A DNA stretch of 64,000 nt from Bugula neritina (lineage: Eukaryota > Bryozoa > Gymnolaemata > Cheilostomatida > Bugulidae), in the NCBI GenBank assembly GCA_964035545.1, contig OZ037766.1, forward strand, positions 31,999,773 through 32,063,772, written 5' to 3'. Position numbers and translations under genes: made by a program. Numbering within the stretch: the stretch's first letter is position 1; every line of letters begins with the position of its first letter. The notes beneath the pieces were generated by a model. That model did not search any database and was not told where the DNA came from. It was given only the letters and a program-made list of their open reading frames with translations. Positions 12,201 to 24,200 of the stretch are shown here, piece after piece.

Positions 12201-15200
12201 AGATTTAGTTTTTAAAAACACAAGTTAGAGGGCCACTTTGATAGTGAGCAAGTACTACTAGTAGCTACAGTACATAGAGTTGTAAATGCATGTATAATGA
12301 TTTCTCTATTGTTTTAGCTGTGTGTATCACGGAACAGATATGGAAAGCAGAAAGCCATTTCCTCAGCTGAATAATAATTACGACTAGCCCTGTATATAAT
12401 TAACTTCAGGTGGCTTACACAGCTATTTCCTCATGGCCTAGTTAGAGAGCAGACCATTACTACTACAGGGGTGTAGACAGAGTCTGGGATGTTTAAACTG
12501 AATATCTAAAACACATTTTCTAAGACCCATGTTCTAAACCAAATGTTCTAGTAGTCACCCATTCTTGTTTACCTTTGTTAAGTTCCAGTTAATGGAGTTA
12601 GAGGAGAATATTATTACTAACAAAATATAAACACGTTGCTTAAAATAGGAGTATGGTTTGATGATGTTACCAATAAATTAAATTTCTGCAGTTACATGGG
12701 AAAAATTGAATTCATTGATGATATTTAAAAATAACATACCACGAACTTAAAACTGGAAATTTTATGCATGCAACCCGAGCTAAAAGAAAATGAGCATGTG
12801 GAATAGTAAACCCCCACTCAATTGTGGAACAGCTGGCTACACTCCTTTAGAGTTAGCGCCAGACTGCTAGGAAAAGCAGGTCATATGAATAAACTCGCAG
12901 CTGGAGGGTCTAGCTCTGATTCTGTGTTTTCAATCTATGGATTGACTGCGTGTTTGAAGCCACCCGGATAAAAGCAAACAGTATGTAATATTGTGGCTAC
13001 ATTTCCTCATATTCTTTACATGCTTATTGTATTACCTACAGTTGCTATCAATTTTAGCCTCTAGTAACTGCACAAGGGTAACAGCTGTAGACATGCTTGC
13101 TGGTATTAGTGTTGTAACAACGCGGCACCAGTAACTACTGCGGATGGGGGTTATAGACTGAAAAGAGAGACAGGGTGAAACTGGCCAGCTGTTGAGTGAC
13201 CAGGGCATGTAGGAAGGAAGGAGAGTTGAGTGACTGAAAGGTTAAGTGACTGTGCATTCATGCGTATCAAGACTAAACTTGGAATGAGTCCAAAATCTTG
13301 CCTTTCTAGGCATGTAGGTAAACGTGCGGAGCAAAGGAGGCATGGCAGTGTATAGCAACTGGCGTTCAGTTTCTGATTTGTTAGTCTAGTATGTTATCGC
13401 AAGGAAATCAGCTAGACTATCAACTAAAGGCAGCCGGGCTGTGTGGGTAGGGGGCACACAGCTGACCCCCCCCCCAACTTAAAGATAATCTGTACAGTCA
13501 CTTGGCCTGATGTTAATCTGAAGAGTTTATTTATGTGACCGCATTTTATCTCTACCTTGTAAATATAAGTAGCGTTAGACTATGTTACATGTTTGATATG
13601 CCACAATATTCACCAGTATAAATTACAGTCAATACGTGACAAGCCGCCCTAGGAAATTGAGAGACATTGTAAAATATCGGTGATTGATTGAAGAAAAGTT
13701 ACATAACAGAAATACTCCAGGGATAGTTTAGATTAATACTGTCCCCCCTCCCCCTGAGGTTAACCAATCCGTCACTGCAACCACACAAAGCCAAAGTGGA
13801 ATTGTTGAGCCCACAAGCTACCAGCATAGAAAGCAGCGTAACACTCCCTTAGATTCAGTCCCACAGGCCCTGTAGTCAAAGTAGTTTCTAAGTTCTTGCT
13901 CTATTTAACAAGTTGTTGACCCTATGGGAATCCCCCTATATCCCCAAGACACAGTTTCCTGAAGCATTAGCCAATGCCAGTACAAAATGATGGACCAAAA
14001 GTCGCTCACAAAGTTTATGTTGATTGCACAATACAGGAGATAAATGAAGCTTTTTACAGGTGATCCTGTAAAGGCAATAAAGCAACTTTGACAAAAATGA
14101 AATGTGCAACTGCAAAACAGTATCACGCCATTATGAACTTGGCAAGCCATGACTTGACTAGCCATGACTTGACTAGCCATGACTTGACTAGCCATGACTT
14201 GACTAGCCATGACTTGACTAGCCATGACTTGACTAGCCATGACTTGACTAGCCATGACTTGACTAGCCATGACTTGACTAGCCATGACTTGACTAGCCAT
14301 GACTTGACTAGCCATGACTTGGCAAGCCATGACTTGACTAGCCATGACTTGACTAGCAATGACTTTATTTGCCAACAACTAGCACTGCCTGTTGTATGTC
14401 AGAATTTCACAAGCACCGACTGCTTTTTGTCAGATGGGGACTGTAAGAACACTAGCTAGCACTGAGTGTTAGTGTCAAAAGATCCATAGAAAAATGTTTG
14501 AAGTGGGCTCATGTGTTAAGCTCACTGGAGCTGAAAAGAAGTAGACGCAGTAATGAATAACAATAAGTGAACCTATTCAAATATTCAACCAGTAGGAAAC
14601 ATTATCTTCCTGAATATACAAAAGAAATATTTACAAAGGAAAAGAATTAGGCATTCACAGGAGAGAAATAATATAAGAATTGCATACACTGAATTACAAT
14701 GGGGTTGTATTTAGTTTGCCATGAATAATTCTATTCAATCAAAATAGAGTTAGTGATTTAGATTATACGTAGCTTGAGAAACTAGGAAGGAATTTGGCTG
14801 ATTAGCAATCCCAAATTCACCGGCAACCAAGTAGCTGACTGAGGCAGTTGAAAACTAAACACTCAGGGAACTGCTGTCAAGTTGTAAACTGCTGCCATTG
14901 ATATATTCCAAATACTCCTTTAATCATTAGTTTAGGTCACATGATTGGAGTGGCGGCTACTGTAGTAGTGACTACTGTAGTGGTTAGTACTGTAGTGGTT
15001 ACTGTAGTAGTTAGTACTGACTGTAGTAGTGACTACTGACTGTAGTAGTGATTACACACATGCTTGTTATTTCACATTACTCAATTTCAAGTAGGAGTAA
15101 AATTGAAACAGGATGGGGCTATTTATTGAAATATCCAGTTAGTCAAAGTGATGCAACTGCTGTTTAGCAAGAAAATAAATATTATCCTATTGCGTTTACA

Positions 15201-16481
15201 GAAAGCTTCAACAAAATCGGGTACGCAATGTTTCATGCTGCATTGCACTTAATATCAACTTATTAGCAGATAATGGAGCCAAGCTGAAGAAAAAGTTGTA
15301 ACAGGATACAAGCTCGACTGAGAAACCAGGAAATGCCAGGTGTTTCTGGTAACTCATTCTTGGCAGGTGGCCAGAAACATCAGGCATGTGGGGTGAAAAT
15401 ATATCGAAATATACATATATATGATATCTAAGTATCAAGAGAAGAGAGAGAGGGAGAGAGAGGTAGAGAGGGAGAGAGGGGGAGAGGGAGAGGGAGGGGG
15501 AGAGTGAGGGGGAGAGGGAGAAGAGAGAGGGGGGGAGAGAGAGGGGAGAGGGAGGGGGATAGAGAGAGAGGGGAGAGAGAGAGGGGGGAGAGAGAGGGGA
15601 GAGAAAACAAAGAGTAGCTATAAAGGTTCTACAGCTTATGCCTATAGTTTAGATAACCTAATAGTAATAAATAACTAAAGAGAATATATTTTCATTGTCA
15701 TTTTTATACTGGATTAAAGGGAAAGGGCGTGGATATTTTCTAAAAAGCAAGCCCAAATTTAATTAACCAACTAAATTTGATCCCCAAAAAGACAATGTAG
15801 AAATTCGAATGCATTTCAGAAAATCTCTGATCATGTCACTGTATTAATTATGTAAATGGAGTCTTTTATTATCGTGTTAATTAGCACCAATGATTTCTTT
15901 CCTCTCAACAATTACAATTACTTTTATTTTAAAGATTATTAAGTCACAAATCAGCCTGCAGTGTACACTAAAAGTCGCGTACCTTGGTAATAGCGCTTGA
16001 GTATATTCTTTTTGTAGTAAGGATTCGGGTTAGCTAAATTTTCCTGACTTAGACTGAGCTCCCCAGTAGCCATATGAGTCACTTTTACTGGTGAACTGCT
16101 TTGTGAGTCTCGTTTTCTCTCCATGAGCATATCCTGCTGTCTGTGCTGTCTTTTAGGTTTTGTACTTAAATCCAATGGGGTATTATCGTCTGGCTGTAAA
16201 GGTGGAGCGGGAGCTGGCAGCGTTGGTTGAACAACTGGCACCATCGGCATCACCATAGGGGGCGCCACCATCGGCATCATCATTCGCATAGGCGAGGGAA
16301 TCATAAGTGGATTATAACAATACATCATGTTTTGAGGCATTCTCTGCATCACAGCTGTCTCTCCGCTGACTTTACCTGAAGGCATAGTAGCTGGCAGCAT
16401 CATCGACATTGGTGGTGCCATAGGCATGGCACCCATCATGCCCAGTCCCATGTTGAATGGGGGTGGTCTAGGTTGATCCAT
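6223..16481 (-). CDS. ETS transcription factor, ELF1/2/4 - E74 subfamily
   Basis: Seven coding exons on the minus strand: 16481-15983, 8750-8643, 8352-8251, 7995-7841, 7478-7298, 7098-6906 and 6790-6223. Phases close over all junctions and give 601 residues. The ETS domain (about 349-435) starts [15 protein letters not shown] and holds the recognition helix [18 protein letters not shown] with its two DNA-contacting arginines (about 410 and 413), split between the last two exons. The sequence around CPRYIKWT and [15 protein letters not shown] is typical of ELF1/ELF2/ELF4 and Drosophila E74. The N-terminus (1-95) is extremely rich in Met and Pro, and PLDLS at 102-106 (16164-16178) is a CtBP-type motif. 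An acidic run (DEFDEEEEE) and a basic run (KRARKE) come just before the ETS domain. The C-terminal 165 residues are low-complexity with acidic and Ser/Pro stretches. It binds GGAA sites in the nucleus. First coding exon and rest are separated by a 7.2-kb intron. Very sure of family; exact orthology within ELF/E74 not resolved. Confidence 0.93.
8002..8156. repeat. About 41-bp tandem repeat in ELF intron
   Basis: About 3.7 copies of a unit built on TAGTATTATATAATCATACT plus GTATATAACACAGTTACCATG. It abuts the acceptor side of the exon ending at 7995. Copies differ by single bases only, so the array is young. Confidence 0.85.
9252..9425. repeat. Three-copy imperfect repeat of about 55 bp
   Basis: GCAGACATGGTGGGTGGTAA recurs three times, near 9270, 9325 and 9380, with AGTCATTTAGTAAGGCAG-type spacers. 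It lies in ELF intron 1. No coding content. Confidence 0.75.
10073..10333. repeat. 22-25 bp minisatellite (CTACAACTCTCACAGTACTA)
   Basis: About a dozen copies of CTACAACTCTCACAGTACTA with two forms that differ by one TAC triplet (25 and 22 bp). It lies in ELF intron 1. Open reading frames across it arise from the repeat and are not genes. Confidence 0.9.
14144..14355. repeat. 15-bp minisatellite (AGCCATGACTTGACT)
   Basis: About 14 nearly perfect copies; two variants carry GGCA in place of GACT. Because 15 is a multiple of three, the array is open in several frames on both strands (for example SHDLT repeats), which creates long false ORFs. It lies in ELF intron 1. Confidence 0.95.
14950..15060. 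repeat. Degenerate GTAGTAGTGACTACT repeat
   Basis: Irregular copies of CTGTAGTAGTGACTACTGTAG-like sequence with GTAGT/ACTAC inverted elements that could fold. It lies in ELF intron 1. Confidence 0.7.
15437..15606. repeat. Polypurine tract (GGGAGA)n
   Basis: About 170 bases almost entirely of G and A on the plus strand, built of GAGAGAGGGGGAGA variants. Seen from the ELF transcript it is a pyrimidine (CTCTCC) tract. It is 377 bases downstream of the first ELF coding exon's donor in transcript direction. Such mirror-symmetric purine tracts can form triplex DNA. Confidence 0.9.
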
Positions 16482-19400
16482 GTTCAGTGTGATAAATGAG
16501 CCCGAGGCAAGGCTATACTATAGCTGACCAACTCATATAGGGTATCCGTATTGTAATAAGTTCCCTTTAAATCAAAGTTTGCGCCTAGTTTTACTAGTTT
16601 TACTTACGGTTTTGCTGGTACGTCCTTTGGATTTTAATCAGCATTGGTTTTGCTTCTAAATTCCAGAAGTTGTAGTAGGAGTAGTAGTTTTATAAGTATA
16701 GCAGAAGTATTAGTATTAGTAGTAGAATATCAGCCGCTGTTCGCTGATAGTGATACTGATAAGCTAGAATAAATAAAAGTAGTTGTAACAATAAACCTCC
16801 CTTTCAGTCTTTACAGTAGTCGTGGTTGTATAGAGCACTTCGCAACGCCGTCCAATACCTCGCGCTTGTAACTGGCTACTAAGCAAAGTCTTTCGCTCTA
16901 GTTATTAACTCTTTGCCCTTCCAGCCCAATACATTTCACCCTCAAACAGGATATAGCAATTAATAGCCTCACACAGCGCAACTATCGCAGACGCTAGTCT
17001 CTACTATCGATATAATAGGAAATGAATAGCCAAGCGCATGCAAACTGTCACGTGACAACCACTGGCAATCAATGAAAAATAAAAGAGGCCATTTGAGGTA
17101 ATCCAGCACTTCCTGGTTTGCTGATCATGTCAACAGATTTTCTGGTGCATTATTTACATATTAATTCTTTATTTGCGTTATCATAATAAAATATTTAATA
17201 TTATAGCTAAAATGCAGTGTCATCAATAAATATTCATATATACTAGCCATCTGTCATGTTTTATTGTTTCGAAATAGATGGTGTGCCAAATTCTGATCCA
17301 TATATTATTTTCAGGCAACTAATAATGTTGTAGTAGTGAGGTTGTCAATGCTGGCAGATAAAAATTTTAATTTTTTTGCCAGACACGAATTTGCTGTAAC
17401 TGAGCCACTGCAACAACTTAGCATATTTCTCCCTGAAGAGCCTCACATTCTGATAATCTAGTTCACTACGCAACGTGACGTGATTTACGGGTCAATATAA
17501 ACCCACTCGTCAGCAACACGTGACTGCCCACTGGAAACTAGAGTGTTGGAATCTCTTAGGAGTCGTGTTGATACCATGAGACAATTGAGGGTGTGTAGGC
17601 CGTGTTAAAATGTTCACTCTTTCAACACAACCTGTACCAGTAGATTTCTAGCTTAGCTGACAGTTAATAGTTTCATAACTGAAAACTATTATTGTCTTAC
17701 TTTTGTCCCCTAGCTGTAAACTTGTTTCCTGCATAACTTTCTTTTGTTAATAGTTTGCATCAAATTTTCTTGAAGTCAGCATGAGCTAAAATTAGCCATG
17801 GTTTGATGATTATTGACAAAAACTTATACAAGCCATACATAACAATATTATCCGTTCTTTTTATAAAATACACCTTTTTTGAGATAATTATTAATTACTA
17901 GGGTGAAGCCTACTTGCCACTTTCTCTCGTAAAGTATGTAGTCATAAACAGTTGGCAGCAATCTGTAAGTACAACCGAGATAAGATAGAAGCAGTTTCTG
18001 TTAAAATCTTCTCCAAGTTGCTGATGATTGGCACCAAAACTGATTAGTGACTGTTAGTGCCAGAGTACTCAGGTTACACATAGTTATTAGGTGACTTCAG
18101 CTGACTGTATTCCACACTCATATCTGAAAGAATGATATTTTACACTCACGTTTTGTATAGCGCTGTTTCCAGTTTGAAAATGTATCAGATGACATCATAA
18201 AATGAGTATGTCCAGATGTGAGGACTGAGCAACTTTCAACTCTCAAGCTAAGCATGGCGCTGTATTATTCTAACCAATATAACTAAAGATTAAGGGATGT
18301 TTGTCAGTCAATTTGATTTGTCTCAAAACTCTGCCAGTTGACCGTGGGTGTTAGATGTCAAATAGCCAGATATGTTGGAGAAACGATCTCCTATCTGGTT
18401 CCGGCATGCTGACCGCTGGCCTGCAAATGTCCTTGGCAAATGTCAAATGATGTCACTTAGCTTGACCTTACATAGGTATGTGCGAAAAGTATGATCTATA
18501 TAAATTTAATAAAGCAGCATTATGCAGGTGGACAAGTGGTATTAAGCTGACAGTTTACCAAACTCTGTATTACACAATTCAAACCATGTCAACTTGACTC
18601 TCCAAGTGCAAACGTACTGCATGCTTAGCTAGAGGTTTTTGGCTTCTGGCACCGACACATTACACTAACTGTAGCTATTTTTGTTCAACTCCACAGAATT
18701 CACCCTGGGAGTTACTCAGCTATTACCACTAGCTATGAGAATAGAAGTGGTGTACGTTTACAGTGTCTAGTGTACCAAACTCTAGATCCGGGATTGGTAG
18801 ACCTGCTGGCCCCCTGACATGCAGGTATATATTATGAAAGTAAAGGTCAATAGCCAGAATAGGTATATAGGTGAATAGTACTGCAACTATTTCTTTATGC
18901 TCGCCAGTTTTATAACTCAACTTCTTTTAATTTGACACTATGTACTGTGACACTACACTATATGGTACTGTATACTGTGACGCTACACTATATACTGTGA
19001 CACTACATTATGTACCGTGACACTTCACTATATACCGTGACACTTCACTATGTACTGTAACACTACACCATGTACTGTGACACTACACTATATATACACT
19101 GACACTACACTATATACTGTGGCACTACACTATGCACTGTGACACTACACTATATACCACTATATACTGTAATACTGTACCATATACTACTACATACTGT
19201 GACACTACACTATATAGTATATACTACTATATATACTGTAATACTGTCATGCAGTGATGTAATAGGAATGAAAGCAAGCTCTGGTCTCTCTCCAATTCCA
19301 AAAAACTTGACATTTAAAATTAAATTATACAGTGACAGGCAAAAAAGGAAATGTCTAGCAAAGTGTCCAAAAAATAACGGAACAGCTACTAACTCCAACT

Positions 19401-21238
19401 GCCAAACCAGTACTTGGAATACCAGGGCAAGAGACTGAGCCATAAAGTACTAACTTCTGGATCTCTCCAACTGCTGGTAGGCATGTCATATGCTGCTAGA
19501 CTCAGTTTCAACAAGTGTAGCAGAAATATCTTACGGGCTCCTAACTAAACCACCCACTTAGTAAGTTGGAAATTGAGATTTGTCCAGGAACAACTATTGA
19601 AAACCTGGTTACCAGAACAAAGTGAAGTGGATCTACTCCATCAATTTGACAGCTGGAGCAACTTGCTTGGTCTGGTTGTAGAACACGCAGTATAGATAAG
19701 TCAAAGGAAAATGGTTTTAGACATCTCACTACTTTATAACCGACTGGGGAAATGGTTTGCTTACATAAACAGGATGTAGAGGTGTTGAATAGAGGTCATT
19801 GAATGTGTATAAGCGTAGCGTATCAGCAGGTCAACAAGAACGGCTATGATAACACTACTATGAACTTTAATCGGGAAACACGCCTGGTACCTACCTACCT
19901 TGTACCTACCCACCTTGTACCAGGGAGTAAGAGTTGATAAAAGCAAATAAAAAAACGGAAGCAGATAAGAATACTTGTATTATCAAGCTATAAAACTTGA
20001 CTATACCATCAAGTATAATTCTATATTATCTTTCCTTAAAGTTGCTGGATTCTACACAATGTTTTGTAGCATTGGGAAGTTTTCTATGAATTTTGACGTT
20101 TCCACTGGAAGTTGAACTTTTGTAATGCTTTATATTACATTCAAGTACACCATTTGCCTAATCTTGTTAGAAAAGTTTTCTGTTACTTCCATTATAACTT
20201 TTTTCCAAGTATTCAAATGTTTTTCACCTCAGAATTTTCCACAGCATTTCTATTAGTAAACCAAAGTGAAGTTTCCATTCCACTCTCCGAAGGTGAAAAT
20301 GTTGACATGGAAAAGATTTGTCTTTTAGCTTTGAGTAAAGAGCTGTCTGCAGAGATCTCAGCTTTCACGATTACTGTAAAACCTCGATGAGAACAAAGCC
20401 ACGACATTCATTCCATCAAAACTAATATTGTCAACTTGCGGAAAGCTGTTCTCTAATCCATTATAATAATACTTATGATTGTTTATTGCTTCTCCTGGTC
20501 TAAAATATTATTCTAGAATAGTAATAATTAGTATTTCTATATAAATCAGCATTGTATAGAAAAACTTAAAAAATAACATAGTTTCACCAGGTACCACATA
20601 ACTACTAGCCATATAACTCAACACTATGATCCAAAATATTTTGGTGAGTTTCAAGTTTATTTTAATATATTATATGCTACATTTTATTATTACTTAAATA
20701 CAGTAATATAATTAACAACCATCAATAGTATATTATTGCAAGGTATCCTTTATGTTATCAGCGAGTTGCTGAAAGCTAAACTGCGACAAGTAAACAGCGT
20801 TGAGAGACATTTATTAGAAAAACACAACTATATAAAAAACACTGAGATTTTAGTGTTCTTTTGTCATAAGATGCACAGTTTATTATAATTTCATATATTT
20901 ACAATACCTATAAGGATAATGCATTGTTAATTGCCACTTGGAAAATTAGAAGTGATAATTTACAAAATGAGAAAATCACTTTCATGCAAAGTCAACAATC
21001 TCTATTCTAACTGAAGACATCAAAGGAGATGACTTTAATATGTGGCACTGGGCTAACGAGTGATAACAGGTACCGTCAAGCTAAATCGCCCATAACTATT
21101 GACTACATGCACAGTCTACAGGGTCAGATTATACTACGGGCTATATGTTACTACAGGGCAACACTGTACTGCAGGACCATATTAGCTACAGAGCCATATT
21201 GTGCTATAGGGCCATATTAGCTACAGGGTAGTATTTTA
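16482..21238. other. Intergenic: ELF promoter side and IWS1 3' flank
   Basis: About 4.7 kb without a supportable coding exon. The ELF 5' UTR and promoter should lie from 16482 upward; CACGTG E-boxes are seen at about 17050 and 17517. A degenerate tandem array lies at 18930-19240. TTTATT at 20879-20884 (AATAAA on the minus strand) is a possible poly(A) signal for IWS1. The 60-100 codon frames at 19139, 20112 and 20213 look like chance frames. Confidence 0.55.
18930..19240. repeat. Degenerate 20-22 bp array (TACTGTGACACTACACTATA)
   Basis: About 14 diverged copies with many substitutions, so older than the intronic arrays. It is intergenic, between the ELF promoter side and the IWS1 3' end. Confidence 0.85.
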
Positions 21239-21250
21239 CTACAATGCCAT
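21115..21250. repeat. Decayed CTACAGGGCCATATTAG array at the IWS1 3' end
   Basis: About six irregular copies of CTACAGGGCCATATTAG-like sequence. The last copies overlap the IWS1 stop codon and 3' UTR, so the array may have grown out of, or into, the terminal exon. Confidence 0.6.
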
Positions 21251-24200
21251 ATTACGACCCTCTATGCTTATCTTCACTGCACTCAACGATTTCGATGCTT
21301 TCTTTTTATTGTCCATTTTCTGTTTCTGTAGTTCGTATCTGGTCCTCTTCTTTTTGCTGGATCCCTAGCAAAGATATCAGATTAACAATATAACATAATC
21401 ATAACATAACACAATACATTGACATATAACATATTACAAGACAATATGCTCCACATAGCACACAGTGAGTTCACCCAACACAGCCATCTCTCTCACAGCA
21501 TCATAACTTACTCTGGAAACGTTAACCTCCATATCCACATTACTCTCTGGTCTAACCACGTAGTCTTTGTTGGAAGGGCGAGGCACCCGTGCCCTATATA
21601 TCCACCCAGGATCTCCTGGACGCAGGGCTTTCTGCTCCTCATCGTCTTTCCCGTCCGAACTGTTAAAAGACAACTAGTATGCAGGAAACATGACTGATTC
21701 CAGACTACCCTGGATGTTACCTAATATATTTTTATTTGACAAGAACGCTAAGACTATTAGCTGAACTGAGATGTTCCTGTATACTTTACCTTCTACGTCT
21801 GCTCTTCAACGTCTGCAAGTCCCTTTGCTGCCGATCCTCTCTGTTGACTGAGCTGAAGTTACTGGACTGACCAAAGATTGGACGACTCCACTCATTGATG
21901 AGTCGCCCAGCAATATCTCTGTTGGCTCGTAGCTCCTTCGGGTGTTTGAAGAGATACATGATGGCTTTACCGATGCCGCTGGACTTCAGTTGGTCAGTGT
22001 CAGGGTGCGGCAGCTAGCAGAATAGAAAAGGTCAAAGGTGAAGTGGCTCAATGTACTACATTACAATCTAGAACTTGTATATTGGGGTCCACACATTTAT
22101 CTAATGATAAAATAAACTGGGAAATACTAGAGGTAAAAGCATATTTTATTAGACTAAGGATTTCCTCTTTATAAGATGAAGTGATTCTTCTTTAAGCTAA
22201 ACATATTACTGTGACCATAATTTATTATTGAGGAAAAGAGTATAATTAATGGCAATGTAATGGCTTAGTGTGTGTGTGCATTACTCAATACTAAGGTGTA
22301 TGGATCATCAGCTAGCTAATGAAGGATACTCTTGTGGGAAATAAAACTACCCTCTTACTCAAATCATAATTTTGACAATTTTCTCCAAACTTAATAAAAA
22401 GTCTAAAAACAAGATTTAAAATTTTCATTACGGATGTTAATCAGATAATTTAACAGTCAGGAAGGTGAAAAACCGAAGCTAGGTAATAGAGGAATAGGAG
22501 GTAGCTTCCGCCACAGGGCTATATAGTTACTATATAGTTAGGGTGTTATTGACATGGTCAGCTGATATTGCTAACAACACATCCTAGAATACAATACTAC
22601 ACACACAGCTCATTATATTTCCTTCAATACCTGCTCAACAGCACGGAAAGAGCTGAGCTGATACTCAATGGAAGGTAATTAATCAATGGCTACTGTAAAC
22701 AAGCCTAGTATTTGCATTGTTCTCTAGTACAATCACTACTTACGCATTTCACATGCTTTCTATTCACACCATAACAACACACATTTCTTAGTCTCAAATG
22801 GTGAACTTTCTATGATTTTACATAACAAAGGACAAAACTATCAACGTTTTCAGTATTGGTTACCAAGTGTGTGCAACACCCACACAACATTTACTGCATA
22901 TATCTCTTGACTTGCAAGCTTATCGCTGTATACCAGCCATCAGCATGTGAGAATATAACATACAAGTCTAATTACGATATATATCTCACATTTCAGACCA
23001 TGTTACAATCATTTCAGTTGTAACAAGCATTTCAATCTGTTTGATTGTTGACAATATGCATAAATCAAGCTTTTTGTAGAGAAAGGTGTGTGAATGTAGC
23101 TTACAGGAAGTGAGTAGAATAAGATACTGAAGGGCTAGCTGTGACCAGAGAAGGGAAGTTAGTAAATATGAGATTAATAGCTGACACTAGAAATATCGGC
23201 ACGTTATGTAACTAGTTCTTACAAGTCAAGTACTTACAGTAGCAGCTGCAAGTCTACACCAAGTACTTACAGTAGTAGCTGCAAGTCTATACCAAGTACT
23301 TACAGTAGCAGCTGCAAGTCTACACCAAGTACTTACAGTAGCAGCTGCAAGTCTACACCAAGTACTTACAGTAGCAGCTGTAAGTCTATACCAAGTACTT
23401 ACAGTAGTAGCTGTAAGTCTATACCAAGTACTTACAGTAGTAGCTGCAAGTCTATACCAAGTACTTACAGTAGTAGCTGCAAGTCTATACCAAGTACTTA
23501 CAGTAGCAACTGCAAGTCTATACCAAGTACTTACAGTAGTAGCTGCAAGTCTATACCAAGTACTTACAGTAGTAGCTGTAAGTCTATACCAAGTACTTAC
23601 AGAGCAGCTGTAAGTCTATACCAAGTACTTACAGTAGTAGCTGCAAGTCTATACCAAGTACTTACAGTAGTGAGTATCTTAAGTAGAGACTGTCTGATTG
23701 AGAGGTGAGGCAGTGACTTATCAGGCAGCGGGGCCAGCCATTCCTACAAATATAGGTCAGTCACCAAGGTCATTCATAGGTCATAGAAATTAACCGTATG
23801 AATATAAGCCAGGAGCGATAAATCATCAACAAATGACAGGTTAGTCGAACTCGTACATGCCAGCAGTGGGAGAATGGGCAGGTCAGGTGATAAATTACAG
23901 AGTTCATTAAACAATCTACCCACTCAGTCATAATCCTGACCACAAGTTAAATTTATGGGCCTGTGTGGTGGAGTTAAGAATTAAACTGCTTCTTGATGGC
24001 TGAAAGAAATGACAGACAGTCCGCAGTTTTACGTCATCAAGGAAAGTTATACAAGCGGAGCTATCTTTTCATTTTCATAACTGTATAACTCGTGTGAAAG
24101 ATAAAATCTCGGCTAACTTTTCAATAGATTTCATGACATTGTTTTGGCCAGTCAGTTATAGCACCTCAAAATGTTATTTTTAACTGACATCTAATCTAAA

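Larger units (their letters stand above)
8751..15982 (-). other. ELF intron 1 (7.2 kb)
   Basis: A large intron between the N-terminal coding exon and the rest of the ELF gene. It holds the tandem arrays listed separately (9252-9425, 10073-10333, 14144-14355, 14950-15060, 15437-15606). Otherwise it is unique AT-rich sequence in which I see no exon, RNA gene or transposon protein. Such long first introns often carry enhancers; nothing in the sequence proves that here. Confidence 0.7.

Noticed and set aside
20112-20407. 92-codon plus frame with an opposing 64-codon minus frame
   Set aside because: No splice borders, no domain likeness, AT-rich codons; likely chance.
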